A stretch of 64,000 bases of DNA from Nautilus pompilius. Taxonomy: Eukaryota > Mollusca > Cephalopoda > Nautilida > Nautilidae. The position numbers were made by a program, and so were the translations under genes. Position 1 is the first letter of the stretch, and each line of letters starts with the position of its first letter. Positions 1 to 13,754 of the stretch are shown piece by piece. The notes beneath the pieces were generated by a model. It was not told where the DNA came from. It saw nothing but the letters and a program-made list of their open reading frames with translations, and searched no databases. The stretch is from positions 2,066,001 to 2,130,000 of the forward strand of contig JACATO010000311.1 in NCBI GenBank assembly GCA_018389105.1, in the 5' to 3' direction.

Positions 1-1205
1 ATTTTCATCTAATATTGTTTCTTACTATAAAGTTAAATAATTGTTAGCTTGAGTTATGCTTTTGTATAAATGGTAATGAGTTTTATTGTTGATGACTGCT
101 GCTGCTTTGTAAGGCAGATGAAAATGACACCAAAAGATGAAATTTCATATGCAATATGGCTGGCTATCCATTATTGGCCTTCATAAAGATAATTACTCCC
201 AACACAGTATTGTAGAAGAAGTTACACAAGGTGGTTGTGTAAACATCCATTTAAAATGAAGTCTAGTTTCGCCCATAAACTTAAAGGATCAAAGAAGAGA
301 AAAACCATGGAACAGGCACAGGGTTTGCTTTAGACTTTTGAAAGAAAAACCTATTTATTGATAGATAGTCAATTAACTGTTGACCATGATTTCTCTACAA
401 CATTTAGCATCTCAGCCTCTACTGCTATACACCAGAAGTTAGATTGTTTGGCCAAGTATCAGCTGGAAAGCCCATGCTTAGATGTGGCAACAAGAAAAAG
501 TGAATTGACTTAAGCTAAACAAAACATCAGAACTGCACATTTGAGCAATGTATTGTTGTTAGTTGAGAGCAGCTTTAAATAATTAGTTGTAAGTGACATT
601 AGTATGTATTTTAGAAGAAAGGTCAGGGAAAGTATAAGGAGAGTTGCATTTGACCAACAATTTAAGCATTGTGATGGAAAAGTAAAGACATAGAGTAGTT
701 TTGTTGGCAATTTTTCTGAGGACTTGATTAAAAAAATTGGGATTCTCTCAAAATAAGAGATCACAATCGGCAATGCTATATTCATTCTGGGCATTGTTTG
801 ATAAGTGATCAGAAGCACACTGTGAATCTTGGTATACAGAAAAGAATTGGAAGAACTTAAAATATGGTTTGGCCGCTTCAATCTCCAGATCTGAACCATA
901 CCGAACTTATGTGTAATGAACTAGCTTGAAGATACAAGGCAAAGATCCATCTAGTATCAGTTGGTTATAAAACTACTTGTGAGGAATGGGGGATTACTTA
1001 TGAGGCTTTATTTTGAAAAGCTACTAAACTGGATGCTAAAAATATGCATAGCAGTTATTCACAAGAAAATTGACTGTTTTGATTGCTGAAAAAAAAAGCT
1101 TGAAGTGGTAACATTTACAATGAAACATTTTTATGTTCTGACATAATTCTTCTTTTTCTTGCTGGAATGCATTTTTTGTTAATAAAGTGTTGAAAAGACA
1201 ATAGT
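1..1205 (+). mobile_element. Tc1-like transposon remnant, 5' end cut by window
   Basis: On the + strand, decayed frames near 880-1075 read like the C-terminal part of a Tc1 transposase. A degenerate SPDLNPIE-type motif lies around 875-905, then the helical tail with MHSSYSQEN. The segment around 365-395 (CAATTAACTGTTGACC) and the start region near 65-130 also occur, reversed, in the copy at 39390-40565. So both are the same family. The end motif AATAAAGTGTTGAAAA near 1180-1197 matches the outer end of that copy, as expected for terminal inverted repeats. Numerous stops and frameshifts: a pseudogene. Confidence 0.72.
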
Positions 1206-4200
1206 TTATGGTGGGTAGGTGGCATTTATTTTAGCTTTATGGGAGTTTTAGCCCTTTGGAGATAGACACTTTTTGAAATGGTAAACAAACTGACTGCTAC
1301 CATTGATTTACCAGGGAGTTACTTTATTAAAAGGCCATTGATAATTGGTCTACACTATTTATAGGGAACCATTCAGCAAGGCTCTTTTATGGGGCCAATG
1401 GGCTCATGAAAAGGTTTCAAGAAGTATAGGCATCTACTTGGGAAAATGGAGTAAATATGGAATTCAATTTTGATTTGAAAGGAATCATGCAAAAGATAGC
1501 CTTTTAAATTTGGTAGTCTAGGAATTCATTTAGGATTTAGAAATCTTTTAAATATATTTTTGGTAATTTTTATTCAATAATGAAAACTAATTTTACATCT
1601 CAAACTTAAAAGTACTTTTGTTTCTCAGAAAAATAATTTTAATTTAATTTCTCACTGGTCTGCTTGTTTTTGTTTATATCTGAATTTTTTGTAAGTAAGG
1701 GTTGTGGAATATATTATTGTGCCAGTTTGTCTCTTTAGTTTTAGATTGGCCAAAAGAAAAAAAATTCTTGTTTTGAAAAACAAACTTGACTAAACTGTTA
1801 TATATTTATGCATATTTCATTAACTCAGTTTCTTGCTTAACAATGCTATGAACACATTCTGAGTTGAGATAATTTCTTTGCTAAAAACTTTCCCACACCA
1901 CATCCACAAATAGCTAGAAGAAAAAATGAAGTTGACATTGATAAAGTCTTTGTTTTAAGTGTTTTAATGCATTCCAGAACTTTGGGAAGTAGGTATTTTT
2001 AATGGCATTTCTGTTTTAAATATAAAATGTTTATTGCTGAGTTTCACTTTTTGTGATATTTCTTTCTTTTTTTAAAATCTGATTTGCTTCTAAAAAATGT
2101 AACCATCAGCTTGTGGTTTTAACACCAGTCCACATCTATGTTTAAGTTTATATCTATCTTATTATCAGAATTTGAAGATTTCCCCCTGTGATACCAGCTA
2201 TATTCAGCATGCTTGTATATACTTGGGTGCAGGATACATCGACTAGGATGCCATGCACTTCTCTTGCACATAAGAACTGAGAAAACTTTATGGAATATAC
2301 CATAACAAATAACAAATATTATGCTTACTTATCACTGCATGAAAGAAAAAAAAAACAGGTTATTTTCTTATGTTTTTTTTGGCAGTATAGACTATTTTTA
2401 GATATTAAACTATGCTACTGATTTATATATATATCTGCTATCATGGCAAAAATGTTTTAGTATTATAAAGACTCAACCAATTTGTTTTAAGTAACTACGC
2501 ATATCTATTATACCACTAGAATTCAATAACTTATCTTTAATTCAAATGTTTTACATACCTTTTTTTCAAGTTTACTTTAAACAGGATACTTTACAGTGTT
2601 TATCTTGTTTTAAAAAAAATAGATTTTGCTAATCGATGCTGTTTTGTTTTTTGGGGACAAAATTTATGGTTCACATCTCTTTGTTGTCAACTATCTTTAA
2701 CTTCCTGATGATCTGTAAATTGTTTGAAGTGTTATAATTTTTAAACTCTTGAATGGCAACCATCATCATTTGATGATGACCATTGTCACATGACAATTTA
2801 ACTTTTTCTACCTCTTTAAATTCCAAACTAATTTATGGTAACAACAGTGGTCTATGGAGGTCACTACTGTCACCTGCCTGTGGAAAATCCCATTACTCAT
2901 TATGGATGACACATGTTCCTGGACATCTCAGGGATACCTCACATTGTGCAGAAGCATATTTTAACCCCTGCAGAAAATTTTGAGAATGTTGGATGATTTG
3001 TGATGAGAAGGAATGCTTAGGATCAGATACATCATCTGGTGAGGAAAGTTTGTGTGATCATGTGCTAATGGTTTCATACCAGTTTTGCCTGATTTTTGAT
3101 AGAGATAAACAAACCTGACTTCCAGGCCAATGGACTTGTCAAACCACCCTCTGCTACATCTCGCTCTGCACTCTACCACACCAAAACAACAGTAGTTATA
3201 TGATGTTTTGGGGTATTTCATGCTAATTTTGAATGTCTATGTCTTCATAAGAAAGAACCTTCCAGAAGTATTTTTGATAATTGATAGGAGGAAACTGGAA
3301 GTGATGCAGTGGCTAGTCTCCAACTGGGTCCCAAATACTGTCTTGTTCTGTTTTCATTTCAGTTTCTGATATCTCTGCTGTTTATTACCTTTCTTCACCC
3401 TCAGTCACCCTGGATCTTTCTTCCAGCTTCTCTTTATTCCGTGCTCAAAATATTATTTTATTATGTTAATGACAATAAGATGACTGATGAAATCTAATAA
3501 TATTTTAACCAGAGAATAAACAGGAACTAAAAGACAAGTCAGGTGACTGAAGATGAAATATGGTAATAAGTTGTCTGAAATTGAAAGAATGATTTCACCT
3601 AAAAAAAAAACAGTACTAGACTTGAAAACAAGTGTGAAGAGCCACTCATGTGACACTAAAAGGATAGTTCTTGAAAGATTTAAGAATGTTTTGAATTGAT
3701 AGATGTTATAAGGATTTGAATTTTAAATTAAATTTGTTTATATGGCTGATAGATCTAATCTTTTGTAAGCTCTAATAGTTGTAATATAGTTATTTTCAGG
3801 GCAGGAAGTCTTTCAAATTCTACCTATTTATTCAATACATAATAGTTCTAATAATTTTTCTAGGTAGGTTGTTCCATGCTTTCTTCACTCCAAGCCAATT
3901 TCAGGTTAATATGTTTTATATAAGGCAAATCTGTGAACATTGGAATTTGGGTGGCTAAAGCTCATTTTGATAAAGAAAATGTAGAATTATATTAATTAAT
4001 CAATATGTAATGAAGCACATTATGGCTTATCCATTGCACTGTTCTCAAAGCTGCCTCATTCTCTCTTGCCTTTTCAGGTAACGTTTGATGTTTTTCAAGC
4101 AATTCTTTCTTTTTTCCTTTAATCACTTTCCTTCATGTTTTGTTTTTCTTCACTCCTTAATTTAATTTTTCTTTTCATTATACATATTGCTTTTGTAAAA

Positions 4201-7200
4201 TATTTCATTAATTTGTGAGGTAAGTAAGTAGCTTGTCTATGCTGTATTTTTTGTTCTATGATCTTTCAGTGCCTCATAGTGCGGCAGTATGCTATATAAT
4301 TGGACGTGTGTTTTGGACTAAAATTCAAATAGTCTATTGGATTCTGACCTGTGACCTCCATGAGCTATCTGAAATGATTGGATGTCCAAAATAACACTAG
4401 CCCAACAAAAGAGATCTTAAAATCTGGTGTTGTAATCAAAACACCACCAAATAGAGACCAGTGTTTAGGGTCGTTTTTATTTTGTTAAAAACGCTTTGTG
4501 AACTTGGATGAAACCATTCTCAGTTTTATTGTTCTGTGTTGTTCTTGATTACTTTATTGCATGCTTCACTCAAAAACTTAATCATTCCACCACTAGTACT
4601 TTGTAACTTAAGTAAAAATGTACTACACTAAACAATCTGTTATCCAACCTCTGGATCCAACTTTTGTAGGTCATGAGTTGGTAGCCAGGAGAGCTGTCTG
4701 TATTTGTTGTTTGTGCATGCTCAGATTGCTTCTTGTCAGATTGTTAGCATTCTATCAACAAGCAAGAAGTGTATTGATTGTATTTTTTCTTGCTAATGAT
4801 TTTTATCAGTGATAATAATTGTAATTCTTGCAATATGCCTTCTAATAATTCTAATAATGGTTTGACTAATGCTTTGGAAAGCAATCAAAAGGAAAGAAAG
4901 TGTCATTTTCTTAGTATTGAGCAAAACTAAAGAAAGAAGCTGCTCTTGAATAAGCAGCAACACTTGTTTAAAAATAGTTCATCCAGTTATCTGACTTTCA
5001 GATATCAACCATCTCAGGTCTCATTAAGTTTTGATAAAAGTTGGTTTTCTGTAGCTGTGTTTTGATGGTGGTTCAAGTAAAAAGTAATGCTCTGATTTCA
5101 TCAGATTATCTAGTATTTGAAGACTTTTAAATAAACTGTAGCTGAAAGGCCATTGCCAGTTCTGTGGCAATGTAAAGTTTTCATATAAAAATACTGCATT
5201 ATCATAAAATATAAAATCAATCAAATATTTGGTTTTTATCTTTTCATTTCTTAGAGGAATGATAATATTCTTGAAAATGTATTCTTGAGTTGTGAAGAGT
5301 TTTATTTGATTTAATTAATTATTTTTAAAAATGAGCTATTCCCTCCAGATATGCTAAATAAATTCCTAAAACATGCTGTTGATCTTAAATTAAGTCTTCC
5401 TTTTATCTCTGAGGTTGGTAATTTTTTTTTCTTTCAAATCTTCCCAAATTAATTTGCCAAAATGTTTTTTGCACATAATTTACTAACCTATCAATATCTT
5501 TGTAATTGCTGAATGAATACAGTGAATTGGAGAAAGATATAATCATGACAGAGTATTCTCATAGGTTATCATTTTCCTTTAAATAAACCAGTTAATAAAC
5601 AATTACAGTAGGGTAGAATAAAACTTTTCCAAGCAAGTACATTTCTTCAAGATTATTGAATAATTTGTGCTGGTCTTTTATGCACCATTTCCAACTTATT
5701 GAAGTTCAGAGAGAACTTGTATTTTAAGACCAGTAGTATATGCTTGCATTGCTACTTGGGAAATCTGCTTTTGAACATTTATTTCTTACATGTATCTTTA
5801 CTATTGATTGTTTATACATTTTGTGCATTTGTGCAGTCTTTTTAAAAATGTGAATATAATGGAAAGATTGTTTTAATGTTACTGAGAGTATATCTAAAAA
5901 ATAAAAATTATTATTTCTTTAATGTTTTTTTTTTTTAGCATTTGATTTTTAATAACTTTCATTGAGTGTTAAATAATAAAAGATCTGGATTCTTGACCAA
6001 GAAAATATTTATCTTGCTGTGCAGTTACATATAAACTTACTGTTATTTTTCTGTCCCATGATACCATGTATTTTCTTTGGGTTGATAAATGTTCTGTTTT
6101 TAATGGAAGGCTTGGCTTGTATAAAAGATTTCTTAATAAACAAGTAAAAAAGTGTAACAAAGTAATAGTTTCAGTTGGTTAATAGAGCAGCTAAAGCTAT
6201 TTTCTAGAATTAGTACAGTAAATATATAATATATATGAAGTTCATATTTGTCTACAAGAATATCATTAATATATGTACTGTTAATCAGCAGTTTTGTATC
6301 ATTTTGTTTTTATTATTATTATTAATGCATGTTTTATTCATTTACAAAAGACAGATTTAAGTTATATTTCAGAAAATATTTTCTGACCAGACATTCAACG
6401 CTTTCCTTTAAGAAAGCTGGATGTGGTAAGCTTTTATATAAAGTAGAAGAATAAATTTGTTCAGTATTACTGATGCATTTTAGAAACTTTGTATATTGGA
6501 GAAAAAAATATGCAGTGACTGTAGCAAAAATATTAAACTTTTTAGCTGGAGTGTGACTAATTTCACTTTTGTTCTGGCCAGCTAAAAAATTTTAAAGTCA
6601 GTGCAACATTATTTATAGAAAGAGTGCAGATACTATAAAAATATTACATCTGAATGGTGGTGGTTATTACTGACTTTATCAAAACAATATCAGCCACGTA
6701 GTACTTGCATTGGTAAAAGTTGATTATTTTGTTATAGCAAGCTGACTGAAAAGTTCTTGTTGATACAGATGCTGATATTTATAGTAATTGAATTTTACAG
6801 CAGCATTATTTTAAAATGTTGATTATTCACTGCTTCGATATATGTCAAACAAATTAAAATATTTAACATGATATAGTGCTTTAGTAAATTAAAAAAATTC
6901 AATCTGCTTCTATATGAAATCTCAGTAGCATAACCTACATCTAATTTGTAAATGCATATATATTACTTATGTTCAAAATGAATAGTCTCTCTACTACTCA
7001 GTTGCTTTTTGCATTTATAAGTGCATGAGATGTAAACACATTGCAAATCACAAAAAAACTTATCAGGTGAAACTAAAATAGTTCTATTACCCAAAAATTG
7101 TCAGCCTTTTCAGATTCTGATATGTTGACTGAAATTTAAATTTGGCTTTTGGAATATTTTGCTTGCCATTTCAATTAAGGCAAAGTTCACTGTGTGCACG

Positions 7201-8580
7201 CGTGTGCATGCCATAGTAGCTATTTCTGATTTTTCTGCTTTTTTTTTTTTCGTTTTTCTGTTTGTAATAGGTTTAATGGTGCTTTTTCAGTATTTAAGTA
7301 AAAGTACAGATAATGGCAGTGTTAGGATAGACAGGAAAATGGAACTGCAGCAAATGTTATTAAAATTTTTATATTAAAATTTCTATTGATCACTTATAAA
7401 TTATTTTACTTTCATATTATGAAACTAACCTAATTAGCATTCAAAGCCAGACTCTTTTTTTAGTCAAAATAGATTTTATCTTTAAATCATAAGCCAAAAG
7501 TTTTCATTTGCCCCAAAACACCATTATTTAATTTAACAGAAAGTTTCTTTTTGATCTCTCTCTCTCTCTCCAGTTTTAGCACTTGAAAATTATTAAACTT
7601 TTCAAATCAGCTCAAATGTACAAGTCATGGACAGCTTAGGGAATAATTTGATAATGTTATATTGTCATATTTCTGTATAAAGAAACAAAGAAATTAGTTT
7701 TAAATAATAAATAATAAAACATTTTATTCAGTTCAAAATTACATTGTGCTATTATGTATAGATTATTCTACTTTTCATTAACATATTTTGCTTTGTACTT
7801 TTTAGTGAGATCAGATAATTTCAGGACATACAAATTTACTTATTAAAGAAGAGGATTACTTTACAAAATGTTTTTGTGGGAGTTTTTGATTTGGTTTTTT
7901 TTTTCTCTCAAAGAGGCTAGTGATTCATAAGCAACATGAATTTTTAGCTGGTTTAATGTAGAAATAAATGCTAAAATTTAACCATTTTAGATAAGAATTA
8001 TAGCCAGGAAAGAATAAAATTAAAAGTGCAAAAATATGCTTAATTTTTTCAGGACTAAAAGATTTTGTTTTTTTAAATGCTCTCCTGTTATTGGTAAGCA
8101 AATGTGACCAGAATCAACAGGTTAAAAAAAAAAAAAAGGCTATGATCTGAACATGGCTTTTAAAAATTTGTAACTCTTGTTTTTATTAACATCACTGTAT
8201 AATGTTTTGTATATAGTAGCCATATTTCTTTAAAGTGTCTATATAAAATGAAATTAGAGTACATGAGGGTGGCTGTTTTATTATGTTGAATCCTGATTAC
8301 CTCATTTCATTGGAATGTGCTAAAAATTAAAACAAGGCAGAATGCTATAGAGCTCTGCACTTTTCATGTACATAACATTTTCCTTAAGGTTTCTAAAGCC
8401 CAGAACAGAGCATCTTTAAGGATGGACATCATGCGTCATCTGGTGGAAAAAAAAAAAAAAAATTGATATTTTTAAGTTCTCTTTTTTTTCTACTGTAATC
8501 ATTATACTCTTTATTAATTACAAAATATAAATACCATTGGGAAGGGGAAAAAAAAAAAACCAAAAACTATGCCTATAGGG
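1206..8580. other. AT-rich DNA, no gene recognised
   Basis: I see no exon, RNA gene or confident element here. Open frames are short and low in complexity. The segment 2990-3260 has weak transposase-like words (see findings) but cannot be assigned. A CT run lies near 7557-7571. Confidence 0.5.
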
Positions 8581-8586
8581 AGGTGT

Positions 8587-8611
8587 GTATATATATATAT
8601 ATATAATATAT

Positions 8612-8643
<32 letters not shown>

Positions 8644-8656
8644 ATATATATATATA
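8587..8656. repeat. AT dinucleotide microsatellite
   Basis: Runs of (TA)n interrupted three times by an extra A (pattern ...ATATAATATAT...). It is likely unstable and hard to assemble. Confidence 0.95.
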
Positions 8657-9035
8657 TCTACCTGTAACTTTACTGAAGCAAGATGGTTATTTTATTTCAT
8701 TTTTGACAAAAAAAGTTAACAAATTTACTAATATGAAAAAAAAAAAAATTCTCACTCTCTCAGATTTTTTCACTGTGTTTAAACAGAAAACCATTTCATT
8801 TGGATTTTGAGTAATACAAGCTACAAAATTGATGAGATGCATCCTATATAACCATTAAGGAAATAGTATTCAGAGGAATTATAATTTTCTTTATTTGGGG
8901 TTTGTAAAACTTAAATTTTATTTAACTTATATTATGTACATACAAAAGTGCATGCATGCACACAGAGAATTGTAACTAATTATGGAAACAGGAAAAACTG
9001 ACAGTAAAATGCACACATTTTATGTAAAAGTGAAA

Positions 9036-10070
9036 TGCTCCATAGTATAGCCAGGAAGTGCCACACCTGCAGAAGGACTTTAAAAGTATAGGCAGTGATG
9101 TCATTGTAGTGAATGTGTAGCAAATTTTTTGGCTCTTGGGAAGGAAATATCATATGGGAGGAAGCTTATAGAAGTCAAAACTAGTGAAGTCTACTCCATG
9201 CAGTAGATTACAGCTTCATTTCAGAAGGAGCTGTATGCAAAATTTGAGGAGGATATGTGAGTGACAATAGATGCAGTCAAGGAAGAATACTCTAAAAGTG
9301 ATGTTAGGTACCTCAGGGTATGTCTTCCATGTTATAGATGACAAGCCAGTATAGATCTTGCAAATGACTTAGCTGCAAGTATGGGTGTTAACGTTTCTTC
9401 AAAAACACTAAGATACACATTAGTACAAAATGATCTTAATGGATGTGTAACTGCTCAAAAACTTTGCTAAGGAGAGACAATCAAATGGCAAGGCTGAAAT
9501 GGACAGCAGAAATGAAACAGTGAGATGACCAAAGCTGGAAGAAGGTGCTCTTTACAGATGAGTCCAAGTTTGACCTGTTTGGCAATAATCAACAGTAGCA
9601 GTTTGAGGGCAAACTGAGTTTTATACACTGAAGCATGACAGTGGATCAATACAAGTGTGGAGCTGCATATCAGCCAAGGGTGGTGAAAATTAGCATAAAA
9701 TCAAAGGTAAAATGACAGGTATAGGCAGGTTTTCATCCATCATGCCATTCCTTTAGGAAGACATTTAATATGGTGAGGATTGATCTTCCAACATGACAGT
9801 GACCCCAAGTCAACAGCCAATGTGGTGAAAACTATCTGGAATGTAAAAAAAGCTGATGGAACACTAAAAAAAGAGGCCTTGGCCTATGCAAAGTCTTGAT
9901 ATGAACTTCATTGAGGTTATATAGGGTTACATGGCTATTGAAAATGTTTAGTAACAACCAAGCACTTTGGATGATTTGCAGAGAATATTACAGGATATTT
10001 GGAACAACATTTCAGAGTCATACATTGATAATGTGTATTGGAGCTTGAAAACAAAATGTCATTCTATATA
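9036..10070 (+). mobile_element. Tc1-like transposase remnant (+)
   Basis: Around 9545-9586 the + strand reads VLFTDESKFDLFGN, the first-aspartate motif of Tc1 D,D34E transposases. Near 9800-9850 there is a degraded HDSDPKSTANVVK block (second aspartate), and at about 9900-9935 a broken PDLN..E region followed by the C-terminal helices. Many stops separate these blocks, so the gene is dead. A related copy lies on the minus strand at 43400-44080. Confidence 0.82.
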
Positions 10071-10368
10071 TATAATGCAAAGTGCTCACATATCAAATAC
10101 ATAGTACATCTTTCAGTTGCAATTACTTATTATTTGTGCATATTCTCTGTGTTTCCATACTTATTTCCAGTACTGTATGGTGGTGGGGGGGAACTGACTG
10201 TGTAGATGCGTCAGTGTTTTACACACTTCCGATATCCAAGGGTTTTCACAAAGGTGATATTCAGTATGAGTTAAAGTGTAGTATGGATTGAAAATAAATT
10301 TCTTTCTTTTCATGTCCTTAGGTTTTGTATATTCCAAATTTAAAAGAAAAGTGCATAATATTTTTATA

Positions 10369-11708
10369 CGAGGTGTAGTCAAAAAGTATCTGACCTTTGA
10401 CCAAAAAAACAAGTAATATTAAAAAAACTCACCATTTTGATTTAGTTTCCTTCAAAGTATTCGCCTTGGGAGTCTACACACTTCTGCCAGCGTTCCTGCC
10501 ACTGCTGGAAACATTTCTGGAAATCACTTTTTGGGATGCTGTAGAGCTGTGCTGTTGAATTTTGCTTAATGTCCTCTGTTGACTCAAATCTTCTCCCTTT
10601 GAGTTTTTTTTTAAGCTTTTGGAATAGCCAAAAGTCACACTGAGCCAAGTCTGGGGAGTAGGAAGTCTGACGAACAAGTGGTGTGTTATGCTTGGCGAGG
10701 AATGCTCGGAAGACATGGGCGGAATGAGTGGGTGTGTTGTCATGGTGGAGTTGCCAGTTCTTTGCTGCCCACAGGTTGGGTCGTTTTCGCCGCACAGCTT
10801 CACGAAGGCGACGAAGAACCCCCAGGTAGTATTCTTTGTTAATTGTCTGACCTTGTGGTGCATATTCATTGTGCACAATACCTCTGTAGTAAAAAAAACA
10901 GGTCATCATCAGTTTAACATTGCTGCGCACCTGTCTTGCTTTCTTTGGTCTTGGCGAGGATAGATGCTTCCATTGGGATGATTGCAATTTTGTTTCAGGG
11001 TCATAGCCGTCCGTACACCCATGTCTCATCGCCAGTGATGATAGTGTTCATGAAGTTTTGATCTTGGCTAGCACACTCCAGCATGTCCTGGGAGATTTCC
11101 TTTCTGTTTTCTTTCTGCTGGTCAGACAGCAACTTTGGTACGAATTTGGCCGACACCCTCCTCATGCACAAATCTTCTGTTATAATTGACTGAACTGACC
11201 CATGGCTGATTCCAACTTTGGCAACAATCTCCTCAATAGTCACATGACGGTCTTCATAGACTATTCCTCGAACCTTTGCAATCATTTCGTCGTTTCTGCT
11301 AATCGATGGTTTGCCACAACATGGCTCACTGTTCACTGAGGTGCGGCCATCTTTGAACCGGTTGTACCACTCCTTTATTTGTGTTTTTCCCATAGGATCA
11401 TCTCCAAAGGCCTTCTGAATCTTTTCGATAGTTTGGGCTTGCATATCACCAAGTTTTTGGCAGAATTTGATACAGTATCTTTGCTCAATGCGCTCGGTCA
11501 TCTTGACTCAAAAAGAAAAATTGCACAGCACAATCTTCACGTCTGTACTCAACGCGTCACTGCGGGCGATTGGCGCAACCTACTGACACGATAATTTTTG
11601 CGCATGCTCAGGAAGGACGCGGCCAACTAATACCCATGCAGATTTTGCTCACGCATTATTATTTTGTTCAAACAAATTCAAGGGAGGATACTTTTTGACT
11701 ACACCTCA
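10369..11708 (-). mobile_element. Mariner (D,D34D) transposon, nearly complete
   Basis: This 1340-bp element is flanked by TA (10367-10368 and 11709-11710) with matching terminal inverted repeats sharing GAGGTGTAGTCAAAAAGTAT. It carries a single transposase gene on the minus strand, broken by one small lesion (see the next entry). Size, TA target site, inverted repeats and the D,D34D signature all fit the mariner family of the Tc1/mariner superfamily. Good preservation next to many heavily decayed Tc1 copies suggests a younger insertion. Confidence 0.96.
10442..11501 (-). pseudogene. Mariner transposase, one 4-bp duplication frameshift
   Basis: The N-terminal frame (11501 down to 11001, 166 codons, starting MTERIEQRYCIKFC) holds two helix-turn-helix DNA-binding regions and the TGDETWVYG motif with the first catalytic Asp. 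The C-terminal frame (entered by about 11010, down to 10442) continues YDPETK, then HHDNTPTH (second Asp) and YSPDLAQCDFWLF (third Asp), 34 residues after the second. It ends in the family's GEYFEGN tail. The two frames are separated by a tandem CCGT CCGT at 11007-11014 (+ strand). One extra CCGT unit would account for the break. All three catalytic Asp residues are present, and total length is close to the usual 345-350. As it stands it should not yield a full transposase. Confidence 0.94.
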
Positions 11709-13150
11709 TATAAGAAAGAAATAGAGAAAACTATAGTCGCCTTAAAAATAATTGATAATAAGACAACAATTTTTTGGCAGTAATTTTGTTATCCTTGATT
11801 TGGAAAATTTAATTCTATAAAAAGGGGAAAGAAAGGTCCCAACCTCATTAAATATTTAATTAAATTATTTTATGTACATAAATCTTATGAATAATAGGAA
11901 TCTATGACAATCAGTTTCAAAATTAAATTTTCTATATTTTCATTAAAAAAATGCAGCGATAAAAACAGATCTTCATTGAAAATTTTTCTCAAAGAAAGCC
12001 TTAAATCTTGAATGTTTTTAGTGATTTTTTAAAAATTAAAAATTTGGGACAGTACTTTATGGATCACCAAGTTTTGTTTGTTTGTTTTTTAAATTTTAAA
12101 ATATTTTTTCAGTTAATTATATCGTTATATGCTTCATAATTTTGGCCAATTTTGTATTAGCCAAAACTCCAAAGCAGAATTCAACTGTATTCATTAGAAT
12201 TTCTGTTGCTGGCTTTTCCTTTTCCTCTCTAAATGTCTACACTGCTTTGCTGGACTATCAGTGTTTTAGAACATGTGATATGATTGTCTGATTCCTGGCG
12301 TCAAGCTGGTGCTGATCACTGAAAGCTGAACAACCCTGACTTGGCAAAATTGGTATGACCATTTTTTTTTCTTTCTCACACCATGTCCAGCACACACACT
12401 ATAGCACTGCTAGATTCATCTCTGACTAACCAAGTAACATCCAACAACAATCTATACTGGAAGACACATTTGTCTGCAACTTTTTAAGTATCATTTCTTC
12501 CTGATACTAATATCATATGACCCTGACTAGGTAACTGGACAAACAGTATGATGTGATACAAGGCCAAATGATTGGATATTAACTTTTATTCTAACATAGA
12601 ATGATACAGAATGCTTTTTGAACACATTTTGTCACATTACTGAAGCAGGGTCATTTTCAATATTTACCTATTTGTTACAAAATCCGAATGTGATAAGATC
12701 CAGTAATGGCAATGATTTAAAAATTAATAAGTAATTTTTTAAGGATAATGGTATTTTTGCTGTATTAAGTTCACTTTAAGAATATTTTAAATAAAAAATA
12801 TATGACAATAATAATGCTACATAGATAAATTTTACTGTTAATATACTTGTTTTATGCTCATCCTCACTGACAATAATGATATAACATTTTACACAGTTAT
12901 GAATATAATAAAAAATGTTTTTAATAAAGAGGTATATTTCTTCATTATTGGTTTAATAATGAAAAATTGATTCTTTAATTGCTGTTTAGATTTCTTTCAT
13001 GATACATATAAAATAGCTTATTTTTTATTTTAAGTTTTAAAAACAAACTGATATTAAAAATGAAAATTGAAAAACAAGTGTAATTATGCATCTCTGAAAA
13101 GTTAACTAAATAGGACAATGTAAAACTCATTTTACCTTTTTGATCATTAG
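11709..13150. other. AT-rich DNA, nothing recognised
   Basis: I see no coding, RNA or repeat structure beyond homopolymer runs. Confidence 0.5.
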
Positions 13151-13529
13151 GCATGTTTAGTCTTCATCTAACCACACTGGTCCTACAGTCATCAACCATA
13201 TTAATAAAACAGATTGGTTTACTTTCATTTGATAAAGGTTTAGTAGACATTTTTAACAGTTATGTTGGAAGTGTTGGATATACTGCATTAACTAATTATG
13301 TGCATAAATGTATTGGATGCTCCAGAAAAAAAGCAGCTAATTTTTACAATATGAATAACGTGTAAGGTATAGCTTTTATTGATATTGTATATAGCACAAC
13401 CTAATCAGGAGAGAGAAAATTTTGGATTATTTTTTTTATAGCTAAGATTGCAAGCAAATCATGATAAATAATGTTAAAATTTTATTCTTTGATTTATTTT
13501 TCTACTTTATTATTAATTTAGATTGCAAT

Positions 13530-13754
13530 TTAAAACTGCACAATCACCCTGTCATACTTTAGAGATTTTCCATTGGCTTCACCGTCCTTCAAGTCTGCAG
13601 GAACCTTATTGCTTGGCTGGGTGTCAAATAAGGCTGCTTCTGACATGTACCTGTTATAGTTTGCAATCATGTGACTAGAATAGTCTCTTTGAGTTTCAAG
13701 GAATGTCGGTTTATTTAGCTCAAGTCTCAAATTATATTTAACAAATGTACTCAA
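13530..13754 (-). other. Unassigned 74-codon ORF, possible piggyBac fragment
   Basis: This minus-strand frame has a balanced amino-acid content unlike its surroundings. It includes IANYNRYMSEAALFDTQ and VPADLKDGEANGKSLKYDR. The first block resembles the YNxxMGGVDxxDQ motif of piggyBac transposases, and PADLKD resembles a segment that normally comes before it, so the order is reversed. It may be a rearranged piggyBac piece or the last exon of an unrecognised gene. It ends with a stop at the 13530 side. No convincing polypyrimidine-acceptor precedes it; a poly-T run on the + strand (poly-A on the coding strand) does. Confidence 0.35.

Noticed and set aside
510-899. 129-codon minus-strand frame
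   Set aside because: It is the antisense shadow of the + strand Tc1 remnant; composition is Leu/Ser/Thr-rich without a motif.
10474-10963. Other frames inside the mariner (134 and 91 codons)
   Set aside because: They are shadows of the transposase, which explains the region fully.
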